NCBI GenBank assembly: GCA_030248065.1
Contig: JASAMV010004872.1
Coordinates: 1-64,000, forward strand
Length of the DNA stretch: 64,000 nt
Direction: 5' to 3'
From: Rhynchonema sp. JSB1_4
Taxonomy: Eukaryota; Nematoda; Chromadorea; Monhysterida; Xyalidae
The notes under the pieces are model-generated. The model was given only the letters and a program-made list of their open reading frames with translations, did no database searches and was not told the origin of the DNA. Numbering within the stretch: the first letter of the stretch is position 1; the number at the start of each line of letters is the position of its first letter. Positions 11,568 through 22,500 of this stretch are shown here, piece by piece. Position numbers and translations under genes: made by a program.

Positions 11568-14500
11568 TCACTTTTTGCTATAATTCTTGAAATCCTCCGG
11601 TATCTCCGGCATCAGACTGTGCCATCTGCCGACGGCGCGTGGTTTCGGGATCACAACGGAATGTTTGACCGCTGTTGACCCACCATTTGGTCTCATATGC
11701 GGGGGACGACGTCTGTTGGGGGAGGACTGACCGGCGGGGGGCACCCAGTGCACACTGGTTTGGTCGGAGGAACCTGGATGGGATATAAAGTTTACAATTA
11801 TTTTGGGTTTATTTCGAATTATTTTATTTTAATGTGAGATATGTAAGTCCGTCCCAATAAGCCTATAAATGGTCATTTTCTGGGATGTTTCATATGCTTA
11901 TACACACTGGGTACTAATTTGGAAAATTATTTTTTTCTGAAATCTCCAATCCGGTGTGCGTCCCTAATCAGCCCCCACGAGAACGTGTTTGGCATTCTTC
12001 GGTACCTCTCGTACAGAAGCGTAGTGTGTCACAATTGAGTGTCTGCACCCGTTTTGGTTCACATCTCTCTATTTTGCTCGCAGTGCGGTACAGTGCCACG
12101 TGAGGCGCATTGAGTATTATACCCTAACTGGTGGTATGTAGTTGGACAGTGCCCAATAATCACTTCACTAACGGGGTTTTATTCATTCACACATACATCC
12201 GGCAGGAATTTTCTATACGCATCACGTGTCCCTGAAGCATTTCTGGCGCATTGCCAGCGCTTACTGCATGTGATTGGCACTAGCAACATAGGAACATACC
12301 ACACAGTACAGTTTGCCCTCTTTCAGCTAAAAAAACTTAACACTAAAACAGGAAGACGTACAGTATGTATGTGTGTTTGTGTGTGTGTGTGCGGCCCCCT
12401 CCCTCGGAAGGGCGGACGGGTCAATTTTCACGGGTAGCTTTGGGTATGCTAACGGGTCTTCGGGGGGGGGGGGGGGTGGCACGGCACGGGCGCGGCGCTG
12501 TAGCCGGGCCGTAGGCACGGGTCCCGACTAGTTACACACCATGGATGGTTCCGGTTTCACAATATGGTGGAGGTCACTAGGCAAAGGATTCCCACCCATC
12601 AGCAACCGCTGTTGCCCTGACTGACCCAGTAAATTCGTGGTGCTTGTGGTCGACGCATCGTGGTTATTCGGGAAGGAAACTTGAATTACCGCCGGTTCGG
12701 TGCCCACCGAACTCAGACTGTTCGTGTCGATGTTGCCTGAATTATAAAGAGCATGATGAAACAGAGTGTAGCACGAAGATCGCACGTTTTCTTTTCTCAA
12801 CAATGCATTTTGCCTGGCATCAGAAACAATGTGTTAGCTGAGGCGCGGCCGTACTTGTCTGGTTGACGTTCGCATATCGTGGTGATGGGGATCCTTCTAT
12901 CGTGAGTTGTAGATTTTCCCCGCGCACAAATACGATCCGAGTCATTCAATAAATATACTGAACATGCTTTGCCCTGGTGGTCACGCTTATCCTTGAAATT
13001 CTCAACAAAACCACCCAAATAATCAACCACGGCAGAGAAAAAGCCGAACATATTATGTACATAGCGTCAACATGAACAAAAAAGGAAAAACGCATCCGAG
13101 AGCGCACCAAGTGTTTGATTGAGTTGCGCCCAATTGGCGGATTGTTGCGAGCTTTGTTGACGCACGATTTCGAAACACTGTTGCCATTGCTCTCGACCAC
13201 ATGTTGTGGGACTAGAGGTGCCCAGCACACAGCAACCGAGAAGGTCGTCTTTGCCGATTCTGGGATGAGGAAAAGTTGCGCTTGTTCGGCAAATTTCAGA
13301 ATTGGATTTTTTCAACCACCACTTTTTCAGTTATGGGCAATCTACATGACTGTTGCAGGAAAACAATGAAGGGGTAAACATTTTTTGGGACATGTTGGTG
13401 TCCAGAAGAATATCAAGCAAAAGTCAATTGCTGTATTATGTTTTGTCAAGTCATGCAACTCAGGCAGGACACTAAGGCACTCTTCTCGGTAGGTTGCCAT
13501 GATGCCGGCTTGGAAGAGTACAGGTGTGGCACGTGGCCGCAAAAAAGATCTCCACCGTTTTTATGAATGCCTGTGAAAGAGACGGTGGAGAGCCCAGTCT
13601 AACGCCATGTTGTATAATGTTGCCGCGAGCCTTTTTGCTCGCTCAGCTACACGGAGTCAGTGAAACATCAGCGAGCTTGCCAACCTGTCCCAATCGATGA
13701 CTTGCACCAACAGATAAGTTTCGTCCTTTTGGCTCTCCTCCATCTCAAATTCCAGTATTTCGTGGTAAACGGGATTCAAATTGGCGCGCTTAATCGTCGA
13801 TCGTCTTTTACGTATACGACGATTCTGGTAGATTTGCTCAATCTTGACGTATGGGTCTGGAAACGTTGCGATGAAACATCAATAAAGAGCAGTTGTGTGC
13901 GTGCGTGCGCGTAACACCTGTGCAATGCTGTGCGGAGGACGGACACAATAAGGTGATTTGCGGTCACAAATTCGCCCTTGCAAGGTCAGGAAGTTCTTCA
14001 GACACATGTGAATTTCGCACAAGCCTACGATGATTGGTTTAAGTACCGGATCATGACCACTAGATCGAAAATAAGAAAGCATTATTGTGAATATGAAGGT
14101 TAAAATCGAATTGCACGCAGGTTAATTCCGTTGGCAAACACAGTGTTACAATAACATAATGCAAACATAACCATATCCCGCTCACCACTAGCGCCCGTGA
14201 TGTCCATAGGTCGTAGATTGTACGCTTTGGCCACGGTCACAATGAGCATTTTGTCCGGTCGCGAATAACTCAGGTACAGCAATATGTCACCGAAGTCGTT
14301 CTTTTCCTGGAATTTCAAGCCAACGAAAATATTACGGTATGTCAGATGATGTCAACAAAATTCGAACAAAACGAATCAAGGTGAACAGCTCAGATCAGAT
14401 ATCCATTCCGATCGCCAAGTTTGATGCTTTTCGTTATTTTATTGATATTTTTTTGCATCAGTGCAAAACATAATCACCAACATTGCTTCCCAATATTTGC

Positions 14501-15827
14501 ATCGTGTACTCGGTCCATCTGAACAGGTCAGAGCGCTCGAATAAATCGCGCATAATAATGTTGCCGATCAAATCGTGACGAGTGAATCGATCGAAGTCGA
14601 ATACGTTGAACTGAGATCAATCAATAAAGCACATTCAATCAATTAGTCTATCAAATCATCAAAAGGAATCAATATCACCAACCAATAACATTCTGGATGG
14701 CAGTGCGTCATAAGCGACATCAAACGAGAACATTTCATTGAACTCAGGTGAGTTCGTCCGTCGGTGTATCTTCGTTTTGCAGTGATTTCGCCGTTCCGGC
14801 AACAGGTACATTTTCACGTATGGATCCGTCACGCCTTCGCTGTCCGTCTGTCACAAATTGTGTGTGATTGTGATCAATCTGGTTGTCATTTCTGGCAGTG
14901 TGTTTTCAAATGTTTCAACTCAATTCAAATGTTAAAGCTCAATATTTCAATCTAACCTCAGTCAACAGATTGCCGCAGTTCAACACATGCACCATCAACA
15001 CGCGATGTATGAAGTCGTATCGTAATGCGAATGTCAGGCTGCCTTTGATCGGGGATTCGACGCACGACGACGGCTTACGGTAGCCCAACTCGTAGTGCTC
15101 TTGCACCGACATCGATTTAAGATCCTGATGTGGCAAGGAAACTTTGATTCAATTTGCGCTGTCAAGTTCTCAAATGGTCGGAAATGATAATGTTTAAATT
15201 TACGTTCTCGTGACAGAGCGACCAGGACCGGAATTCAAATTTTTGGTTTGACCTCGACAACTTCACAGGTCGTCTGATTTTTGAGACATAATTATTTCAG
15301 ATTTCAGATACCGGTTGTGGACAACCAGAGATCAGAAGTAACCAAGCAGATACGAATAGATTTATGATGTACAATAAAATGGAGTGTTTCTTTACCGTGA
15401 GCGTAAGTGTACATTGTTCCTCGCGCTGGAACTCACACTGGCGCGATAATATAATTTCCTCCGGGATAAGCGCGTGATTTGTTCCAGACAAAATTGGGCT
15501 CACAAAACTCGTCACCCACTAATCAGCCCAACAAGATTGCAAGATTTCTTATGAACGAACGCACAGCAAGCAGCGAGTGCGCTGATGTTTCACGCGCAAT
15601 ACATAAACCGACCTGTTCAATCATGGTCGCATTGGACGCGCGTGACTGACCGGAACCGGCTGATCTGACCGACAGTCTCGATGCTGTTTCCGGTTCGGTG
15701 ATGCTGTTCGGGTTGCCGATTAGGCTCATGTTCTTCGACGTACTTGGCTCGTTCTCGTGCTCGATCCCTCCGTTTGAACGACGATGATCGCACGAATCCG
15801 ACTGAGTTACGGTCACTTGCGGACGAC
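11568..15827 (-). CDS. Synaptotagmin with tandem C2A and C2B domains, N-terminal exons not identified
   Basis: Exons in transcript order: 15827-15613, 15518-15396, 15124-14957, 14847-14683, 14610-14482, 14306-14186, 13856-13685, 13259-13108, 12736-12536, 11773-11568. Phases agree at all nine junctions. The visible part is about 550 residues. A Ser-rich linker leads into C2A ([54 protein letters not shown]) and C2B ([32 protein letters not shown]; basic [37 protein letters not shown]). The Asp residues that bind calcium in the loops of synaptotagmins are present in loop 3 of both domains and in loop 1 of C2B; loop 1 of C2A is slightly altered. Synaptotagmins are vesicle calcium sensors for exocytosis. 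The last two exons add an unusual C-terminal extension ending in a second WHSL motif. The transmembrane exon of typical synaptotagmins must lie upstream, beyond 15,827. The paralogue number cannot be assigned. Confidence 0.88.
11846..12010. repeat. Degenerate AATAAGCCCCC-family MITE in the last synaptotagmin intron
   Basis: It shows the family pattern: a C-rich left end (CCCAATAAGCCTATAAATGG), an AT-rich middle, then AATCAGCCCCCACGAGAACG and a GGCATTCTTCGGTAC end. Better copies occur near 36,020-36,172, 53,556-53,722 and 54,663-54,800. Diverged and non-coding. Confidence 0.5.
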
Positions 15828-16230
15828 CTGCGTGTCATTACGGTAGGTCAGTTGGTTGGCAGGCGAGGGTGAGTAGGGGGGGTAGAAAATTTTAAAATTT
15901 TAGGTTGGTTTGAAACGAAAGTCCGGTGGGGAATAATTTGAACCCTTTCCACCCCGCCCGGGGCGCCGAGGCGTGGTGCATACAGGGGGGCACGCAAAGG
16001 GAAGGTAAACAACCCAAAAAAAAAACAATAAGTGGAGGAAGGGGATGGACGTCGCCGCCTACCAAACAAAGAACAAGCACAGACCCAACCTACCCCCCAA
16101 CCCAAAATAAATTAAACCCACCCCTCCCCTGCACTAGCCGGTTCGTTATCATCCTACACGACCCGCGCCCCGCCCGCGCCGCGCCCTCCCCCCCCCTAGA
16201 GGGCGGCCAGTAGTTTGTGCTGCATTCTTA

Positions 16231-18374
16231 CAGATCTCCGAGTAAGTTTGGGGGTAGGGGCCCGCGAAAACCGAGTGCCCCGCGGGGCACGCGGGTGGCG
16301 CGGGTGACCTTTCTATAACACACGGGCATATGCCCCCCGCAGCGTCCGCGGGTCCCCCGCACCCACCCGCAGCACACGCGGGGCCCCCGCGGGTGGCGCG
16401 GGGCCCGCACTCCCCCGCGCTGGCCGGCGCAGGCTGTTTTTAATGAATATTTGGTTTTTTAAGTGAAGCTTTACTGCTGAATGGGTGAAATAAATGCAGA
16501 GTTGAATTTATATGTTGTTTACCGTGATAAAAACGTGTGTTTAGCCCAGAGCTGGAATTTTTGGATTTGTAACAAAGTCATTATGGCAGCACAAAAAGAC
16601 CAAAAGTGCGTCATTTGTTTATGTGCATTTGCTTGTAAATGCAATGTCAAAAGCAAAATCACCCTGAAACAAGAATTGCTGATGCATTTTAGTCGAAGAC
16701 GGATACGGCATTAATTTCCAGCTAACCGCAGAACAAGTAATAGTTGTGAAACTCCACGGCAAAAACAGTGATCGGCTGCTAGATGCCAAAGTACTGAAAC
16801 ATAGGTATGACGATACATTTGTCCCCAAAAACAGTAATTTGCGCTGAACAGTAATTTAAACAGCAAAAGTATGTGACGAAACAAATGGTGAAACATGATC
16901 TTTGATCGTCAAAATTAAGTCAACATAAGCAGTTGATCAGTACCCTGCATATTCACGATTCACTGGGTTCGCATTTTCAGCGATGTACCTAGTTTTGCGT
17001 CGTGTCTCGCTTGTTTCGCACTGGTCCTTTTTGATACAGTACTTTATGTCTGGTGATTATGTGCCATTTGCTAATTGCAGCTAGCCTGTCGAAGATTATC
17101 TATAGCTTCGAATTTGCTTTTTTGAGCAGATTTTTGTATCATAAGTCTACATTTTATCGTCAGTTTTGGCCGTTTTAGTTTTTTGTGATTCATGTTTCTG
17201 GTGCGTTTTAGTCAAAAAGTGCAAATTTTACGTCATGTTTCATGTGCAATTTATTCGTCAATCACAGGTTTTATCGATCAGTTATCATTTAGATCATGTA
17301 GTTTTCTTCAATATCGATACCTTAATGCCATCATTAACATTTATTCTTGTGCGCAAATGAAGAAGTAAAAGCTATTTTCCTGTATAATAACCTGCTTTAT
17401 TAGCTTTGATGTGGACTTTAGATGCAGAATTATGCTGCCAAAATGACTTTGTTACACGTCCAAAAATCCCAGCTCTGGGCTAAACACACGTTTTTATCTT
17501 CGACAGGCTAGCTGCAATTAGCAAATGACACATAATCTCCAGACATAGAGTACTGTACCAAAAAGGGCCAGTGCGAAACAAGCGAGACACGACGCAAAAC
17601 TAGGTATGTACTGTACATAGCTGAAAATGCGAACCCAGTGAATCGTGAATATGCAGGGATCAACTGCTTATGTTGACTTAAGTTTGATGGTCAAAGATGA
17701 TGTTTCACCATTTGTTTCGTCACATACTTTTGCTGTTTAAATTACTGTTCAGCGCAAATTACTGTTTTTGGGGACAAATGTATCGTCATACCTATGTTTC
17801 TGTACTTTGGAATCTAGCAGCCGATCACTGTTTTTGCCGTGGAGTTTCACAACTATTACTTGTTCTGCGGTTAGCTGGAAATTAATGCCGTATCCGTCTT
17901 CGACTAAAATGCATCAGCAATTCTTGTTTCAGGGTGATTTTGCTTTTGACATTGCATTTACAAGCAAATACACATAAACAAATGACGCACTTTTGGTCTT
18001 TTTGTGCTGCCATAATGACTTTGTTACAAATCCAAAAATCCCAGCTCTGGGCTAAACACACGTTTTTATCACGGTAAACAACTTATAAATTCAACTCTGG
18101 AACTCTGCATTTATTTCACCCATTCAGCAGCAAAGCTTCACTTAAAAAAACCAAATATTCATTAAAAACAGCCTGCGCCGGCCAGCGCGGGGGAGTGCGG
18201 GCCCCGCGCCACCCGCGGGGGCCCCGCGTGTGCTGCGGGTGGGTGCGGGGGACCCGCGGACGCTGCGGGGGGCATATGCCCGTGTGTTATAGAAAGGTCA
18301 CCCGCACCACCCGCGTGCCCCGCGGGGCACTCGGTTTTCGCGGGCCCCTACCCCCAAACTTACTCGGAGATCTG
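16231..18374. mobile_element. 2.1-kb fold-back (long inverted repeat) element flanked by TA
   Basis: The left arm 16,231-17,095 and right arm 17,497-18,374 are inverted copies over about 870 bp. Both ends read TA-CAGATCTCCGAGTAAG, which fits a TA target duplication. The outer ~210 bp is extremely GC-rich, while the inner arm is AT-rich. The spacer (17,096-17,496) contains a second partial copy of right-arm sequence: 17,430-17,497 matches 18,007-18,069, including CCCAGCTCTGGGCTAAACAC. No transposase frame is present; mirrored frames in the two arms are by-products of the palindrome. It lies upstream of the visible synaptotagmin exons and may be inside the gene's 5' intron. Confidence 0.85.
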
Positions 18375-19526
18375 TATATGCACAACGCTTGCCGCGCGCG
18401 CGGCGGCGTTGAAAAGCGTCCACATAATTCGTCACGGACTGTAGTAGGCTGTTGGTTTTCATTTTCAGTTTTCATTTTTAAAATACTTGTATCTCTAGCC
18501 GGAGAAATGGTGGTACACTGACACTACTGATTCATCTTCACCAAATATGTACATATATGCAGTTCACCCACCCCATAAGAGAACAATGGACAGCATCTGC
18601 ATTGTCAAAAATTCCAAACCCCCTCTCACCTGCTCTATCGTCCTTTATCAACGTCACTCTCACATCATTTGTGCTGCCCGATGTTTCACCATCCAACTGT
18701 GTATGTCCGTGGCTGTGCTTATGTCGAACCATCCATGGCGGTTGGCCGTTGACTTCTGCAAAAATCATGTTTTTTTGTTTTCAAAACTCGTTACCCGGAA
18801 GAATTAGGAGCAACTAACCCGGCGGCATTTGAAGCTGGTATATTAGATCACACCTGATTTTTGTCATATATTGACAACTGTCGAACTATTCCAAGTGCTC
18901 ATGCTAATTTCCCTCAAGTGGGTGCTAAAACATTTACGTTCAGTCCAAGAACATATTTTTGCACCTATTGTTTACCTCTCTGACACCCAACACTGAATCC
19001 GCATTGGCGTTTCTTTTTCCTCGACAGCGATGCATAGATCTTGGCACTATTTGACAGTTGGTTTGGAGTGGACAATTTATTCACAATTTCCTGCGCGTGG
19101 GCTGAGTGCAATGGCACTAGCGGAGCATGCATATTTTTCGACTTGAACGCGAAAAACGATACTTTACTGTGTCGTATTTTTGTTGAAAAAACTTTTTATA
19201 TGTTTCGTTTCATTATGACAACACGACCGGTTAACCGTATTGAGTCACAGCGTCGCTGCAATAAAACTGCGCATTATGGAAATCAGCGTTTACTGCAAAG
19301 ATCTAAAGACTCCTCAAAATACTTTCTGAACGCAAAAAGTCAGTTACAATTGTATAAAGATCGACAACAGACGGAAGTACATAGTAAGTTTGTCATTCAA
19401 TACCATGGTAAACATTCAGGGTGACAGAAAAACAGAAGCATCACAGATTTCCGATTAAGTCCGTTTCCGTCCCCTAACCTAAAAAAAGCTAAAGTGTGGG
19501 GGGTGTCTGTGTCGTGTGAAACAACA

Positions 19527-22500
19527 ATGAACAGTAAACAAATCTTTGCTTTATTATTTTTTACTTTGACTATATCTGATTTAATTTTTGTGATTTTTAT
19601 AGTTTCAAACGCGAAACGTTTGCTTGACATTGATTCGGATAGAGAGGGTCCGGTCGGGAGTTCCACGCCCGCAGTTGAAGGCATCAGGTACCAACCCAAC
19701 CATGTATTGAAAAGGCAATTCAAAACACAACGGTGCGCGTGCAATTGAAGCAAACGCCAGACAGAGATGGGCGGGCACGCCTGTATTACAAATTTGATCA
19801 CCGGCGGAGTAAATGTAATAGACATTTTTGAAGTGAATGGAAGCAAAATTCAAGGGTATACGATAAACATGTGAAACCAGATCTACGTATTTGAGGTTTT
19901 ACGTCAGCACAGAACAAGGACAACTTTATGAAACCCTTCTATATTGAAGCCTGTGCGTGTGGTGGGGTTACCAAACCACCAGTAGCGGATCCAGCCTTTG
20001 GCCAAAGGAGGATCCAAATCCAAACAATGATTACTACCCTAGTGCTTGTTCCATTCTTAAAAAGTTATTTCTATCTGATGCTTGTTTAGAATTTGGCGGA
20101 TTTTACACCAAATCCTGTATAAATGTTGCAATGCGCGCCAATTTTTGGCATAGTTTATTGATCTAAAGATACCTTTTCCTTCTTGCTTCCGAAACGGTGG
20201 TTATGCCTTCACCCACCACGCATTTCGTTTGACTGAAAAAGGTGACTGAGTATATACACGTGTATGTAGCACACGTGGGGTCAGTTGATGTCTGGTTATT
20301 ATGGCGCTCTCTGACGTCTATATCTTCTGAGACTGTCATTAGAAAAGTTCTTTGAAGCGCACTTGCTCATATACGTACATACATGCATACTTACATTACA
20401 GTTAGTACGGTATGCGTGCGTAGCTCAGTGACTCTAACAGGCCCGTAGTAACTGACGTTGTACATACACTAGCCAACGTTGGAAGTTATAGGGCCTGTCG
20501 TTGACAGATACCTATGTACAATGATGCTCTACGCAGTTTCACAAAACTCAATCAATTTCTTATGTATGTTTAACGTGTTCAGATGAGAGATAGTGTGGTT
20601 TGTTTACAATATCCGACGTTCTGCATTTGTCGCCGCACTGACGAATACCTGATACACCACGCACCTGGGACGGACAACTAAAAAGCTGGGTCGGATCCCA
20701 TGTGAGGTACCTGAGAATGAAATCAGCAGCCTATACGTTCTGAAAGCGGACAGCGGAGCAGCGCAGCAAGTATAGGCAATCCATCGGCTCATGGCACTTT
20801 TTATACACGCACAGCGCATGCTACAGCACACGCCATTTTCTAAACAAAACATACACTTTGGGCGAGTGTCATAACTTTGATGGCCGCTTTTTTAATTTAC
20901 GCCGTTTTCATTAGGTGCTTGACATAACGCTTTTCTGCATTGTTGCAAAATTTGGGGATAACTGCAGAGAATAGATGCATTCATTGATGGCAGTAATGTT
21001 GCGTGCAGCCTGTGTGTGTGTTGAGTGCCATGAGCTGGCGGGTTGCCTATACCAAGCTTTGCAAATCAATTTGCGTGGCTATAATGTAGGCTCTGAGCTC
21101 ACGGGCGCACACTTTTTTGCTCCGGCACACTGATGAAGGATAAAACGAAGCCCGTCCCATGCGAGGAGTGTGGTAGGTATAGGTAAAGAGAAAGAGTTAT
21201 TGGGGCCGGGTAGGCGACAGGACACCCGTTTTTAAAAAGATTCACGGTCATATATCTTCCAAAAAGCGACACATCACCACGAACCAGCTACTGTCTTTTT
21301 GTGCCATACCTTGAACATAATGTATAGCGCGTGCACGACCAAAGAACCCGATAAAGTGGAAATAAGTCAGTATTTCAACGCTTCCTACCTGAGATACAGC
21401 GAGAGAACGTCTTTCAAACTTTTCCCTCGGCCCTTATCCTGTCAGCGGAATTCTGACGAACCAAGGTAAGACTTTGGTAAGGTAAAACCGAGGTACATGT
21501 ATACAAACGAGATGAGGTAATAGACTTCGTATACAGCACGGTACCAAACTTGGATATTGCGGCATATACTTCTGAATACCTGGATATGAGAGAGAGACAA
21601 CTGCAAAAAATATCTATCTGTGCTATGTATGTATGTATGTATATGCGTTCGCAAAATCGATGCAGTCCCTCATAGGTTATGTATACATACATAGGTAAAC
21701 CACAAGTAAAACATCAAGGCACAGGGAATTTTGTTGCCAGAGCACAATCAAGAACAAAATTTGGGATAAAATAGATAGCTCGCGGCAGCGACTGATGGCA
21801 GCAGAATATCAGATTGGCAAGCTGCAATGCTGCTGCGAGTTAATTCAAAGAAAAGCACGTGCTTTGAAAACTAGGACGGCGAAATGAAAATTTTTTGAAA
21901 AACTTCCAACTACTGCAGGCGGAGTTAAGAAGAAGATCATTTTATGTCAGAATTACTAGCAACATAACGCACATAAAAGTCATGTTTGAAAAAAGCAAGG
22001 GAGATGTGCACTTTGCTGGCATATCCTGCGTTGGTGCAAAAGGGGGTCGGATTTGACTTGTGTTTGACTCTGCCTTTTCATAAAGTGAAGCAGCAGCCAA
22101 CCACTTTGCGCACTGGCTGCATTTTATTTTTATTTTATTAACATTAACATTTTATGCCAAGTGAAAGTCAAACCAGAGTCAACCCCGACCCCGACCACTT
22201 TTGATGCCCCGCAACGTGCATGGGTATAGTACAATTCTAATTTCATTGCCTCATGCATTTTTACAGACGCAGGGAAACTTCCGTTCGAAGTCGAGGCAGG
22301 CAACAAGCTCAACACACAGTCAACAAGCCACGCAGCTGGCTCGTGCGCGTTTCAAATGTTTCAGTTACACAAGCTGTGTGTCAGTCAGCTGCGTGGCCTG
22401 TTGAGTGTGGGTTGCGCTTGTTGCCTGCCTCGACTTCGAACGGGAGTTTCCCTGCGTCTGTAACAACGCATGAGGCAAGGAAAATAGAAACTTACTCTAC

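Noticed and set aside
12327..12518. Proline-rich minus frame as an extra synaptotagmin exon
   Set aside because: It depends on a 15-base C/G homopolymer, has no good donor, and would need an implausibly short intron from the exon ending at 12,536.
13879..14082. Minus frame between two synaptotagmin exons as a C2B exon
   Set aside because: The exons at 14,186-14,306 and 13,685-13,856 join directly, in phase, through the calcium-loop Asp (ASDPYVK). An extra exon would disrupt C2B.
19397..19846. 149-codon minus frame
   Set aside because: It overlaps the better-supported plus-strand signal-anchor exon and has no splice-consistent partners or domain.
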